A DNA stretch of 64,000 bases from Nonomuraea indica (GTDB taxonomy: Bacteria > Actinomycetota > Actinomycetes > Streptosporangiales > Streptosporangiaceae), in contig NZ_KZ559481.1 in assembly GCF_002850745.1 (NCBI RefSeq), positions 78,841 to 142,840 on the forward strand. Direction: 5' to 3'. The notes under the pieces were generated by a model. It saw nothing but the letters and a program-made list of their open reading frames with translations. It was not told the origin of the DNA and ran no database searches. The position numbers and the translations under genes were made by a program. The stretch's first letter is position 1; each line of letters opens with the position of its first letter. Below are positions 1 through 7,966 of the stretch, piece after piece.

Positions 1-89
1 CCCGGCGCGCCGAGCGCTTCCATGATCCCGGTCGCCCAGCCGATGATGCCGTCCGTGTTCTGTGCCGTCATCGGGTTCTGTGCCGTCAT
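1..89 (-). CDS. DedA-family membrane protein, N-terminal 29 codons only
   Basis: Only the first 29 codons lie in the window; the gene continues past the left edge. The readable stretch IIGWATGIMEALGAPG is the usual lead-in to the first hydrophobic segment of DedA (VTT-domain) membrane proteins, a family that includes polyprenyl-phosphate lipid translocases. The start at 89 is chosen because a GGAGG-type ribosome site lies just upstream on this strand. The next in-frame ATG (71) has none and exists only because the first six codons are nearly duplicated (MTAQNP then MTAQNT). The family call rests on a short piece and is inferred. Confidence 0.55.
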   Translation of the reverse strand, partial: MTAQNPMTAQNTDGIIGWATGIMEALGAP

Positions 90-93
90 CGGC
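58..93. repeat. 18-nt direct repeat at a start codon
   Basis: Two adjacent 18-nt copies (58-75 and 76-93), 17 of 18 identical, each contain the start codon of the DedA-like gene on the minus strand. The duplication adds six codons (MTAQN plus P or T) and a second in-frame ATG. Confidence 0.8.
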
Positions 94-265
94 CCTGCCC
101 TCCACGTCGCCCGGCGGTCGGAGATCCTCTAGCCGCAGCGCGGCGGTCTATGCGTCCCCGGGGACACGGGCCTGGCGTCGATCATGCGGCCGTGCACGGA
201 GGTGCCGGGGTGGCGTGTGGGACGCGGCCAGGCATGGACGGGCCTCCGGCGGGAAGCTGATCGCC

Positions 266-568
266 GTGAACCCCGCACCAGAGGACGCGTCGGCGCTGGC
301 GAGCCGCGTCCGCCACGAACTGGAGAACGCGGGATTCACGGTGGAACGGCATCCGCTGCACGCCGACGGCGGCCTCAGCGTCCGGCACGACCCGGCCCGG
401 GGGGTGGTGGTGTCGTGGGGCCCGGCGACGGGGGTCGGCGGCGACGACGTGGCGAGGTTCCCGACGATCCGCAACGTGGTCCGGCTGGCGCTGCGGACGA
501 TCCTCGCGGAGGCCGGCTACCAGGTGACGGAGGACGGCGGCGAGATGGTCGTCACCGGGCGTGCCTGA
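266..568 (+). CDS. Hypothetical protein, 100 aa
   Basis: Not recognised. A small acidic soluble protein without signal peptide or membrane segment; predicted alpha/beta with a conserved-looking centre (GVVVSWGPATG, residues about 50-60). The GTG at 266 is preferred over longer upstream readings, which run through low-complexity Arg-rich sequence typical of a shadow frame; an AG-rich GGGAAG lies 10-15 nt upstream. It converges on the nucleotidyltransferase gene and overlaps its stop by 17 nt. Divergent from the DedA gene with 176 nt between them. Confidence 0.6.
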   Translation: MNPAPEDASALASRVRHELENAGFTVERHPLHADGGLSVRHDPARGVVVSWGPATGVGGDDVARFPTIRNVVRLALRTILAEAGYQVTEDGGEMVVTGRA

Positions 569-1634
569 CCGTCAGCTCCTCGGCGAGCCCGCGCAGCCAC
601 GGCAGCGCCGCCCGCACCTCCTCCGCGCGCCGGTGCCGCCGGGCGGGCGTGTCAGCGCCGAGGTCGGCGAGCAGGTCACGGAACCCGTCCTCGTACGGCG
701 AGCCGTCGGCGCCCGCCAGCGACAGCTTCGTCAGGCACCGCGCATAGGTGGCGACCAGCCAGAAGACGGCCTCCCGGTGCAGCCCGCGCGCGATCAGGTC
801 GCGGCTGCCGCCGATGGAGACGGGCCGGCCGGAGGCGCTGACGTCGGAGGCGAACGGGTAGGACGCGGCGGTGACCCGCTCGGCGGCGTCGAACGCCCGC
901 TCCAGTACGCCGAGGTGCCGTTCGACCCGGTCGGCGCCCAGCTCGGCGCAGCCGAGGAGCTCCAGCAGCCGCTCGTGGTGGTGGGGCAGGCCGTGGCCGG
1001 CCAGCAGCTCGCGGGTCGCCGCGTAGCGGCTGCGGACGGTCGGGTTGCGCAGCGCGGCCACCAGCGGCACGTGCGCGGTGATGCCGGTCCCGAACAGCCA
1101 GGCGTTCACCGCCTCCGGCCGCACCGCGCTCCCCTGCCGCTCGGCGGCGGGTTCCACCTGGTCGAGGGTGCGGCGGATCAGGTCGAGGACGGCGGCGGTG
1201 CGGGCCCGGACCCAGCGCGGAGCGGCGAACTCGCCTGACACCGTCCGGTGCAGCGCCTCCAGGCGTCCCGTCGGGTCGGCCAGCACGCCCGGCAGGTGGA
1301 AGGCCCCCGCCAGGTGATGGTCGCGCAGGACGTCCTCGGCGGACCCGAGCCGCGCGGCCGGCAGGTACGACACCTCCAGCAGCACCCCGTCGTAGCGGAA
1401 CTTGCCGGGTTTGACCGGCGGTTCGGCCGCGTCGAGCACGACCATGACGTCGACGTCCGAGGCGGGGCCGAGGAGCGTCCCGGCCGGGGCCCACAGCGCC
1501 GAGCCGGTCAGGAACGCTCCGGCGAAGCCCGGCAGCGCCGCGCCCTCCCGCGCCACCCATCGCCGCGCGACCCGCCTGGCCGCGCCGACCCGCACCCCGC
1601 CCGTCCCCACCCCGCCGACCTCCACCTCGCCCAC
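552..1634 (-). CDS. Nucleotidyltransferase-fold protein
   Basis: About 360 aa. The N-terminal part carries the polymerase-beta-type nucleotidyltransferase signature: Gly-Ser at residues 44-45 followed by the metal-binding DVD at 60-62 (context GPASDVDVMVV). The remaining 250 residues are mostly helical and of unknown function. Such proteins transfer a nucleotide to a drug, protein or RNA; the acceptor cannot be told from sequence. The start is uncertain: GTG at 1634 lacks a ribosome site, whereas GTG at 1610 has GGAGG 8 nt upstream. It lies 24 nt downstream of the desaturase gene, so the two are probably co-transcribed. Confidence 0.7.
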   Translation of the reverse strand: MGEVEVGGVGTGGVRVGAARRVARRWVAREGAALPGFAGAFLTGSALWAPAGTLLGPASDVDVMVVLDAAEPPVKPGKFRYDGVLLEVSYLPAARLGSAEDVLRDHHLAGAFHLPGVLADPTGRLEALHRTVSGEFAAPRWVRARTAAVLDLIRRTLDQVEPAAERQGSAVRPEAVNAWLFGTGITAHVPLVAALRNPTVRSRYAATRELLAGHGLPHHHERLLELLGCAELGADRVERHLGVLERAFDAAERVTAASYPFASDVSASGRPVSIGGSRDLIARGLHREAVFWLVATYARCLTKLSLAGADGSPYEDGFRDLLADLGADTPARRHRRAEEVRAALPWLRGLAEELTVRHAR

Positions 1635-1658
1635 GTGCCCGGCCCGTACGCGGTGAGG

Positions 1659-2717
1659 CTAGCGCGGGTGGGCGGGGCGGCGGAGGGGGGCGCCGACCGC
1701 GTGGAGGTGGCGCAGCGCCTGGCCCCAGGAGGCCAGCAGCCCGCACTCCACGTACGGCACGCCGAGCGCGGCGCAGTGCTCGCGGACCAGCGGCCGGGCG
1801 CGGCGCAGGTTGGGTGTGGGCATGCTGGGGAACAGGTGGTGCTCGATCTGGTAGTTCAGCCCGCCCAGCGCGGCGGTCAGCAGCCGGCCGCCGCTCACGT
1901 TGCGCGAGGTGAGCACCTGACGGCGCAGGAAGTCGAGCTGGTCCTCGGCGGTGAGCACCGGCATGCCCTTGTGGTTGGGCGCGAACGAGCAGCCCAGGTA
2001 GACGCCGAAGCACGCCTGGTGCACCACCAGGAAGACCAGCGCCTTGCCGGCCGGGAGCACCGCGAAGACGGCGCCCAGGTACGCGGCGAAGTGGGCGAAC
2101 AGCAGCAGCCCCTCGAGGCCGCGCCGCCGGACCGGCGAGTCGCCGCGCAGCAGCGACCGCACGCTGGAGACGTGCAGGTTCACGCCCTCCAGGGTGAGCA
2201 GCGGGAAGAACAGGAACGCCTGCCGGCGCCCCAGCAGGCGGACGAGCCCCGTGCTGGCCTCGGCCTGCTTGACCGACCAGACGAGCACGTCGGGAGAGAC
2301 GTCGGGGTCGTGGTCCTCGTGGTTGGGGTTGGCGTGGTGGCGGGTGTGCTTGTCCTGCCACCAGCCGTATCCGAGGCCGATGCCGAGGTTGCCGGTGAGC
2401 CGCCCGGCGAGCGCGCCGGCGCGGCGGGAGCGGAACACCTGGCCGTGCGCGAGGTCGTGGGCGAGCAGCGCCGCCTGACCGAACGCGACCGCGAGGACGA
2501 CGGCGACCGCGATCTGCCACCAGGAGTCGCCCACGGCGGCGAAGGCGGCCCACCCGCCGGCGAACAGGCCGGCCACCAGGGCCGACCGCACCGCGTAGTA
2601 GCCGGGGCGGCGGTCCAGCAGCCCGGCCTGGGCGACGGCGCGGGACAGGCGTGCGAAGTCGCTGCCCCGCCGGGCGCCGGCCGCGTCCGGTGGGTGGGTG
2701 GTCCGCGCAGATGTCAC
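1659..2717 (-). CDS. Fatty acid desaturase family protein
   Basis: 352 aa integral membrane di-iron enzyme. All three histidine boxes are present: HDLAH (87-91), HTRHH (124-128) and QIEHH (290-294), the last with Gln instead of His as in front-end/linoleoyl-type acyl desaturases. Hydrophobic segments flank the boxes. It should introduce a double bond into membrane-bound acyl chains with O2 and an electron donor. I start it at GTG 2717, which has GGAGGA immediately upstream; the open frame extends to 2795 without a better site. First gene of a probable two-gene transcript with the nucleotidyltransferase. Confidence 0.85.
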   Translation of the reverse strand: MTSARTTHPPDAAGARRGSDFARLSRAVAQAGLLDRRPGYYAVRSALVAGLFAGGWAAFAAVGDSWWQIAVAVVLAVAFGQAALLAHDLAHGQVFRSRRAGALAGRLTGNLGIGLGYGWWQDKHTRHHANPNHEDHDPDVSPDVLVWSVKQAEASTGLVRLLGRRQAFLFFPLLTLEGVNLHVSSVRSLLRGDSPVRRRGLEGLLLFAHFAAYLGAVFAVLPAGKALVFLVVHQACFGVYLGCSFAPNHKGMPVLTAEDQLDFLRRQVLTSRNVSGGRLLTAALGGLNYQIEHHLFPSMPTPNLRRARPLVREHCAALGVPYVECGLLASWGQALRHLHAVGAPLRRPAHPR

Positions 2718-3031
2718 AGGTCCTCCGAAGTGCCGTGGTTGAGCGATCATCACCAGCATGGGGTCCGCGCGGGCGCGGCGGACCCGGGCAGGCACCCGTG
2801 TCCGGGGTATGGCTGGCCCTACCCCGCCCTGCCGCCTGGGCGAGCCTGCCGGCCGCCTGGACGCGGCCGGGAGGGCGCGCGGCCGGGAGGGCGCCGGGCG
2901 CGGGACGGGAGCGCTACGGACGCAGGACGCGCGAGCACGACGGGAGCGCGGCGGGAGCGCGGCGGGAGCGCGGCGGGCGGGGGCGTGGGAGCATGGCTTC
3001 GTCCGCCGTCGCCGTCCCCGGGAGGGCCGTC
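2718..3031. other. Divergent intergenic region, 314 nt
   Basis: Lies between the desaturase (leftward) and CBS (rightward) genes and should hold both promoters. It is extremely GC-rich and repetitive, with three tandem 11-nt units at 2942-2974. I see no convincing gene, RNA or operator in it. Confidence 0.6.
2942..2974. repeat. 11-nt tandem repeat, three copies
   Basis: Three perfect copies of gggagcgcggc in the noncoding stretch upstream of the CBS gene. Degenerate relatives of the unit continue on both sides. Confidence 0.85.
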
Positions 3032-3475
3032 ATGCGTGCCAGTGATCTCGTCGCCGACTTCCCCACCGTCGGGCTCGACACGCCCGTGGCGGAGGCCGCC
3101 CGGCTGCTCGCCGAGCAGGACCTGCCCGGCCTGATCGTGGTGGACGAGCGTGGCCTGCCGTCGAGCATCCTGCCCGGCACGCAGGTGCTCCGGCTGGCGG
3201 TGCCCGGCTACTGCCTCGACGATCCGGCCCTGGCCCGGGTGGTGGACGAGGCGCACGCGGACGCGTTCCTGGACAAGCTGGCGGGCCGTACGGTCCGCGA
3301 GGCGCTGCCGGCGCGGGCGCGGGAGCTGCCGGTGGCCGCCCCGGACGCGACGGTGCTGGAGCTGGCGGCGCTGATGGCGCGCACGCACAGCCCGCTGGTC
3401 GCGGTGGTGGACGAGCAGGGGCTGCAGGGCGCGGTCACGCTGCAGGCGCTGGTGGACCGGCTGGTGGAGGGGTGA
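3032..3475 (+). CDS. CBS-domain pair protein
   Basis: 147 aa made of two CBS motifs (about residues 1-60 and 85-145) joined by a linker. Free-standing CBS pairs bind adenosyl ligands and act as sensors or regulatory subunits. Examples of the CBS beta-strand/helix pattern are PGLIVVDERG and SPLVAVVDEQG. ATG 3032 is used because GGGAGGG lies 6 nt upstream; longer in-frame starts run into the 11-nt repeats. It sits 126 nt before a TrkA-like gene in the same direction, which suggests but does not prove a link to ion transport. Confidence 0.8.
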   Translation: MRASDLVADFPTVGLDTPVAEAARLLAEQDLPGLIVVDERGLPSSILPGTQVLRLAVPGYCLDDPALARVVDEAHADAFLDKLAGRTVREALPARARELPVAAPDATVLELAALMARTHSPLVAVVDEQGLQGAVTLQALVDRLVEG

Positions 3476-3601
3476 GCGGGCGCGCCGGCCGGCCGATCCC
3501 GTACGGCGGGGAGGATCTCGGCGGAGCCGCCCACTCCCCCGGGCGGCGATGCTGCTACGGTGACCCGGTTCGAGGCGTTTCGACCCGAAGGCAGGTGGGC
3601 G

Positions 3602-4261
3602 ATGGGTGACAAGACGAGCGACCCCGTCGTGGTGATCGGGCTCGGCCGCTTCGGCACGTCGCTGGCCCTGGAACTGGTCAGGCACGGCACCGAGGTGCTG
3701 GCCATCGACAGGCGGCCCAAGGTCGTCCAGGCGCTGGCCGGGCAGATCACGCAGATCGCCGCGGCCGACGCGACGGACATCGAGGTGCTCCGGCAGCTGG
3801 GCGTGCCCGACTTCTACCGGGCGGTCGTGTCGATCGGCGGTGACCTGGAGGCGAGCATCCTCACCGCGTCGCTGCTGGTCGAGCTGGAGATCAACGACAT
3901 CTGGGCCAAGGCCGTCAGCAAGCAGCACGGGCGCATCCTGAACCGGATCGGCGCCCACCACGTGGTGCTGCCCGAGCACGACATGGGCGAGCGGGTCGCC
4001 CATCTGGTGAGCGGGCGGATGCTCGACTTCATGCAGGTGGACGAGAACTTCGCGCTGGCCAAGACGCGCCCGCCGAAGGAGTACGTCGGCCTCCCCCTCG
4101 GCCGGTCCAACCTGCGCCGCAAGCACGGCATCACGATCGTCGCGGTCAAGAGCCCGGACGAGGAGTTCACCTACGCGACGGCCGAGACGGAGCTGACGTA
4201 CAACGACGTCATCATCGTCTCGGGCCGCACCGAGGACGTGGAGCGCTTCGCCGAGCTGTGA
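3602..4261 (+). CDS. TrkA/KtrA-type potassium-uptake regulatory subunit
   Basis: 219 aa with an N-terminal RCK (Rossmann) domain. The dinucleotide-binding GLGRFG is at residues 13-18 and an acidic residue ends strand 2 (LAIDRR). A C-terminal RCK_C domain follows from about residue 135. Such cytosolic subunits gate TrkH/KtrB K+ channels in response to NAD(H), ATP/ADP or c-di-AMP. No TrkH/KtrB membrane partner lies in the window, so the partner is elsewhere. Start ATG 3602 has AGGTGGG upstream. A possible -10 element (CTACGGT) lies around 3570. Confidence 0.88.
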   Translation: MGDKTSDPVVVIGLGRFGTSLALELVRHGTEVLAIDRRPKVVQALAGQITQIAAADATDIEVLRQLGVPDFYRAVVSIGGDLEASILTASLLVELEINDIWAKAVSKQHGRILNRIGAHHVVLPEHDMGERVAHLVSGRMLDFMQVDENFALAKTRPPKEYVGLPLGRSNLRRKHGITIVAVKSPDEEFTYATAETELTYNDVIIVSGRTEDVERFAEL

Positions 4262-4360
4262 CCGGGGCCGCACGGCAAAAATTCGGAAGAGCAGGGTTCG
4301 ACCGTCCCGAGCCGGGAAGGGCTGGCAACTCATGTACGTCGAGTACGAGGAGGAGCCGCA

Positions 4361-4648
4361 GTGCTCACCCTGACAGCCAACGCAGCCCAGGCCATCCGCG
4401 ACCTGACGGCCTCCGCTCCGGAGCCGTCCCAGAGCGGCATCCGGATCGCGTCCCAGGGGGAGGACACGGGTTCGCTGACCCTCTCGCTGGCGAGCCGCCC
4501 CGAACCCGCCGACGCGGTGGTGGAGGCGGAGGGCGCCCGCGTGTACCTCGACCCCGTGGCCGCGACCGTCCTGGACGACAAGTCGCTCGATGCGGGGGCG
4601 GACGACCAGGGGGCGGTGTCCTTCCTGGTCACCGACCAGACCGTCTGA
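4361..4648 (+). CDS. HesB/IscA-like protein lacking cysteines
   Basis: 95 aa with the fold signature of the IscA/HesB (A-type Fe-S carrier) family: opening LTLTANAAQAIRDLT, then a GIRIASQGED strand region and VYLDPVAATVLDDKSLD. True A-type carriers need three conserved Cys (one mid-protein, a CxC near the C terminus). This protein has none, so Fe-S transfer by the usual mechanism is unlikely. Start GTG 4361 has GAGGAGG about 8 nt upstream. Followed by a strong hairpin shared with the convergent esterase gene. Confidence 0.75.
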   Translation: MLTLTANAAQAIRDLTASAPEPSQSGIRIASQGEDTGSLTLSLASRPEPADAVVEAEGARVYLDPVAATVLDDKSLDAGADDQGAVSFLVTDQTV

Positions 4649-4667
4649 CGCCGCCCGCCCCGTCCGC

Positions 4668-4703
4668 CCATCGGCCCGGTACCCTGCCGTACCGGGCCGA
4701 TGG
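4668..4703. terminator. Perfect 15-bp hairpin between convergent genes
   Basis: Inverted repeat with arms 4668-4682 and 4689-4703 and a 6-nt loop, without mismatch. It lies between the stops of the HesB-like and esterase genes, so it can act for both directions. There is no T-tract, as is common for actinobacterial terminators. Confidence 0.8.
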
Positions 4704-4725
4704 CATGTCCGGCCGGTGAACGGCC

Positions 4726-5706
4726 TCAGCCGGCCGAGAGCAGCTTGTGCAGGTAGCGGAGCTGTTCCTCGCGCTGGTAGCCCTGGCCGCCCTCGTGGCG
4801 GTTCCACGGCCAGACACTGATCTCCTTGGGCCCCTGCCAGTGGTTGTAGGCGGCGAACACCGTGGACGGCGGGCAGACCTCGTCCATCAGCGCGACCGAG
4901 TAGAGGGCGGGCACCGTGGCGCGGGCGGCGAAGTGCAGGCCGTCGAAGTAGGCCAGCGTGCCGAACACCGTCTCGGCCGCCTCGCGGCGGGTGGCGAGGA
5001 AGCGGACGAGCTCCTGGTACGGGTCGGCGTCGGTGATCTCGACGGCCCGGCGGAAGTGGGTCAGGAACGGCACGTCGACGAGCGCGGCGATGACCCCGGG
5101 GTGCAGCGCGGCGGTCGCCTGGGCGATGCCGCCGCCCTGGCTGCCGCCGGAGACGACGATGCGGGAGGCGTCCACGGCCGGGTGCCCGGCCGCCGTGTCC
5201 ACCGCGCGGACGGCGTCGGTGAAGACGCGGCGGTAGTAGTAGTCGTCCGGGTCGAGGATGCCGCGGGTCATCATCCCGGCCGCCTGGGCGTGGGCGCTGC
5301 CGTGCGGGTCGCCGGTGGTGCCGGGAGCGTTCGGGCTGGCGCCGCCGTGTCCGCGGGTCTCCATGACGAACACGGCGTATCCGGCGGCGGGCCACAGCAG
5401 GTGGTCGTGCGGGAAGCCGCGGCCGCCGTTGTAGCCGATGTAGTGCATGACGCACGGCACGGGGCCGTCGGCGCCGCGCGGGGTCAGGAACCAGCCGTTG
5501 ATCCGGTGGCCGCCCCAGCCGGCGAAGGAGACGTCGTACACCTCGACGGCCGTGTAGGGCGCGTCGTACGGCGTGAACTCGGGCGCCAGGTCGAACTCGG
5601 CGGCCTCGGCGAGTGTGCGCGCCCAGAAGGCGTCGAAGTCGGCGGGCTCGTCACGGTCGGGGCGGTAGGAACGCAACTGCTCCAGCGGCAGGTCGAACAG
5701 GGCCAC
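4726..5706 (-). CDS. Acetylxylan esterase / cephalosporin C deacetylase (CE7)
   Basis: 326 aa alpha/beta hydrolase that removes acetyl groups from xylo-oligosaccharides and other acetylated small molecules. CE7 landmarks are all in order: nucleophile Ser189 in GGSQGG (187-192), Asp275 in LMDEVCPP, and His304 in the HE motif (RHEGG). The usual family motif RGQ is RGH here (118-120). No signal peptide, so probably cytoplasmic, as for most CE7 enzymes. GTG 5706 has GGAG upstream. Two palindromes just upstream suggest sugar-responsive repression. The regulator is not adjacent. Confidence 0.88.
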   Translation of the reverse strand: MALFDLPLEQLRSYRPDRDEPADFDAFWARTLAEAAEFDLAPEFTPYDAPYTAVEVYDVSFAGWGGHRINGWFLTPRGADGPVPCVMHYIGYNGGRGFPHDHLLWPAAGYAVFVMETRGHGGASPNAPGTTGDPHGSAHAQAAGMMTRGILDPDDYYYRRVFTDAVRAVDTAAGHPAVDASRIVVSGGSQGGGIAQATAALHPGVIAALVDVPFLTHFRRAVEITDADPYQELVRFLATRREAAETVFGTLAYFDGLHFAARATVPALYSVALMDEVCPPSTVFAAYNHWQGPKEISVWPWNRHEGGQGYQREEQLRYLHKLLSAG

Positions 5707-5731
5707 GAGATCTCCAGCCTGTAGCGGTCGT

Positions 5732-5769
5732 GGTGATATTTCACCTCATAGCAGTGGAAAGCGCTATCC
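5732..5769. promoter_or_regulatory. Two palindromes upstream of the CE7 esterase
   Basis: Site 1 (5732-5745) is GGTGA-N4-TCACC. Site 2 (5756-5769) is ggaaagcgctatcc, palindromic except for one base pair and centred on CG, as LacI-family operators usually are. Both lie within 65 nt upstream of the esterase start. Function as operators is inferred. Confidence 0.55.
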
Positions 5770-5808
5770 CAGGGTCACGAATCATGCTCGCGGGGTAGAG
5801 GCGGGCGC

Positions 5809-6111
5809 ATGAACGGTCGCCCGAACGATCACCTGGTCCGACTCGCGCACTCCCACCTCTATCCCGGCATCACGTTCGAGGCTCCGCCGGACGCCACGGA
5901 CTTCCTGCTGCTGTTCACCGACGACTCCGAGTCGCGGACCCGGCTGCTGCGGGACACCGCGGGCCGCCCGGTGCTGCGCGTGGGCGCCCGCATGAACCCC
6001 AAGGGGACGGTCGTGGACGAACAGGTGTGGGAGGTCCGGGAACTGGTCGAGGACGGCGACCTGCTCGTCCTGCGCCTGGGCAATCCGATCCCCGCCGCCC
6101 CTACTCGATGA
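5809..6111 (+). CDS. Hypothetical protein, 100 aa
   Basis: Not recognised. Soluble, no signal peptide. It contains beta-rich segments (ATDFLLLFTDDSESRTRLL, VWEVRELVEDGDLLVLRLG). ATG 5809 has GAGGCGGG upstream. Its 3' end overlaps the convergent ohr gene by 11 nt. Divergent from the esterase with 102 nt between, so it may share the control region containing the two palindromes. Confidence 0.65.
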   Translation: MNGRPNDHLVRLAHSHLYPGITFEAPPDATDFLLLFTDDSESRTRLLRDTAGRPVLRVGARMNPKGTVVDEQVWEVRELVEDGDLLVLRLGNPIPAAPTR

Positions 6112-6508
6112 CGGTCTCGACCGCGATGTTGCCGCGGGTGGCGTTGGAGTAGGGGCACAGCCGGTGGGCGGCCTCCACCAGCGACCGCCCGGTCTCTCCG
6201 GCCAGGTGGTCGGGGAGCTCCACGCGCAGCGTGACGGCGAGCTGGAACCCGCCGGCGTCGTTCGGCCCGAGGCCGACCTCGGCGGTGACCGAGACGTCGG
6301 ACGCCTCGACCTTGGCGCGCCTGGCGGCCAGTCCGAAGGCGCTGGTGAAGCAGGCGGCGTAGCCCGCGGCGAAGAGCTGCTCGGGGTTGGTGCCGGCACC
6401 GGTGCCGCCCATCTCCTTCGGCAGGGCGAGGGTGACGTCGAGGCGGCCGTCGGAGGAGACGGCGCGGCCGTCGCGCCCGGAGGCGGTGGCGATGGCGGTG
6501 TACAGCAT
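6101..6508 (-). CDS. ohr: Organic hydroperoxide resistance protein Ohr
   Basis: 135 aa OsmC/Ohr-family thiol peroxidase that reduces organic and lipid hydroperoxides. The two catalytic cysteines are present, Cys53 (AACFTSAF) and Cys118 (RLCPYSNATRGN), as are the supporting Glu in NPEQLF (43) and Arg15. Size and motif order match Ohr rather than OsmC. It is divergent from the MarR-type gene ohrR across an 82-nt control region that holds an OhrR-like site. This is the classical peroxide-induced arrangement. Confidence 0.95.
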   Translation of the reverse strand: MLYTAIATASGRDGRAVSSDGRLDVTLALPKEMGGTGAGTNPEQLFAAGYAACFTSAFGLAARRAKVEASDVSVTAEVGLGPNDAGGFQLAVTLRVELPDHLAGETGRSLVEAAHRLCPYSNATRGNIAVETVIE

Positions 6509-6532
6509 GGGGGAAGCTCCTTTTCAATTGCC

Positions 6533-6547
6533 TACAACTCGATTGTG
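6533..6547. promoter_or_regulatory. Probable OhrR operator
   Basis: The sequence tacaactcgattgtg contains ACAA-N5-TTGT and lies inside an AT-rich island (6521-6560), unusual in this window, between ohr and ohrR. It resembles the TACAATT/AATTGTA boxes known for OhrR. Further CAATTG and TTAATTG half-sites flank it. Confidence 0.65.
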
Positions 6548-6590
6548 CACAACTTAATTGGGCGCGTCAAGCTGGCGGTAGACTGGCTCC

Positions 6591-7025
6591 ATGAACGCCC
6601 TCCACCTCGACAACCAGCTGTGCTTCGCCGTGCACGCCGCCTCCCGGGCCTTCGACGCCCTCTACCGGCGGCAGCTCACGGAGCTGGGGCTCACCTACCC
6701 GCAGTACCTCGTCATGCTGGTGCTGTGGGAGCGGGAGCCGCTCTCGGTCAAGGAGCTCGGCACGGCGCTGCGGCTCGACTCCGGCACGCTGTCGCCCCTG
6801 CTGAAGCGGCTGGAGGCGGCGGGGCTGGTGGACCGCGAGCGCGACCCCGCCGACGAGCGGTCGGTGCTGGTCCGGCTCACGCCGGAGGGCGCGCGGCTGC
6901 GGGAGCGGGCCGAGCCGCTGCCGGGCCGCATGCTGGAGTCCACCGGGATGAGCCCTGGCGAGCTGGCGGACCTGCACGCGGCGCTGGGCAGGCTCACCCG
7001 GTCCCTCACCGAAGCCGCGCGCTGA
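6591..7025 (+). CDS. ohrR: MarR-family peroxide sensor OhrR
   Basis: 144 aa winged-helix repressor. The sensing cysteine of OhrR proteins is at Cys11 (LDNQLCFAVHAASRAF), and two conserved Tyr follow (ALYRR, YPQYLVM). The DNA-binding helices span about residues 50-75 (LGTALRLDSGTLSPLLKRLE), followed by the wing DERSVLVRLT. Oxidation of the Cys by organic peroxide should release it from DNA and induce ohr. Start ATG 6591. Pairing with ohr fixes the assignment. Confidence 0.93.
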   Translation: MNALHLDNQLCFAVHAASRAFDALYRRQLTELGLTYPQYLVMLVLWEREPLSVKELGTALRLDSGTLSPLLKRLEAAGLVDRERDPADERSVLVRLTPEGARLRERAEPLPGRMLESTGMSPGELADLHAALGRLTRSLTEAAR

Positions 7026-7111
7026 GGCGCGCGGGACCCGCCGCGGTGCCATGCCCGGCCGTCCCCGGGGTACGGCTGGGGTCGTACGACCGCTGACGAA
7101 AGGTGTGCGTC

Positions 7112-7966
7112 ATGTGCCGCTGGCTTGTCTACTCGGGTACGCCCGTCCTGCTCAGGGACGTGCTCTACCGGCCGGTGCCGTCGCTGATCGACCAGAGTCT
7201 GCGCTCGCGGATGGGCGTCGAGACCACCAACGGCGACGGGTTCGGCGTCGGCTGGTACACCGGTGACATCGAGACCCCGGCGATCGTCCGCGACACCGGA
7301 CCGGCGTGGAACAACCGCAACCTGCGCGAGCTCGCCGACCACGTCCGCTCTCCGTTGTTCTTCGCCCACATCCGGGCCTCGACCGGCACGGCGGTGCAGC
7401 AGACCAACTGCCACCCGTTCCGCCACGGCCGCTGGATGTGGATGCACAACGGCATGATCGCCGGGTTCGACCGGCTCAGGCGCGAGCTGCTGTTCGCCGT
7501 GGACCCCGAGCTGTTCTCGTCCATCGAGGGCACGACGGACTCCGAGGTGATGTTCTACCTGGCGCTCACGTTCGGCCTGGACGAGGACCCGCCGGGAGCC
7601 GTGGCGCGCATGGCGGGCCTGGTGGAGCGGCTTGGGCACCAGATCGGCGTGGAGCACCCGCTGCAGATGACCGTCGCGACGTCGAACGGCGAGCGGGTGT
7701 GGGTGTTCCGCTACTCCAGCCGGCACGAGTCGCGGACGCTGTTCTACAGCACCTGCGTGGAGTCCCTGCGGGTGCTGCACCCGGACGTGGCGTGGCTGCA
7801 CAAGCTGTCGGCCGACACGCGCATCGTGGTGTCGGAGCCGCTGGGCGACCTGCACGGCGCCTGGAACGAGCTGCCCGAGAGCACCTACGGCGTCATCCCG
7901 GCCCAGGACGGGGAGATGCTCGCCGACTTCGAGGTGCCCCGGCTCACCGGGCCGGGCGTCCGCTAG
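7112..7966 (+). CDS. Class II glutamine amidotransferase (EgtC/YafJ-like)
   Basis: 284 aa Ntn-type glutaminase domain. ATG 7112 is chosen over the GTG three codons earlier because the catalytic Cys must be residue 2 (MCRWLVYSG). Family motifs follow: TNGDGFGVGWY, FFAHIRASTG and the oxyanion-forming MHNGMIA. This family hydrolyses gamma-glutamyl amides; EgtC does so in ergothioneine synthesis, but no other egt gene is nearby, so the substrate is open. The 3' end overlaps the large convergent gene by 23 nt, leaving no room for a terminator. Confidence 0.85.
   Translation: MCRWLVYSGTPVLLRDVLYRPVPSLIDQSLRSRMGVETTNGDGFGVGWYTGDIETPAIVRDTGPAWNNRNLRELADHVRSPLFFAHIRASTGTAVQQTNCHPFRHGRWMWMHNGMIAGFDRLRRELLFAVDPELFSSIEGTTDSEVMFYLALTFGLDEDPPGAVARMAGLVERLGHQIGVEHPLQMTVATSNGERVWVFRYSSRHESRTLFYSTCVESLRVLHPDVAWLHKLSADTRIVVSEPLGDLHGAWNELPESTYGVIPAQDGEMLADFEVPRLTGPGVR

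Noticed and set aside
2819-5455. Minus-strand open frame of about 880 codons
   Set aside because: Crosses the CBS, TrkA-like and HesB-like genes antisense and the esterase in a wrong frame. No domain is recognisable.
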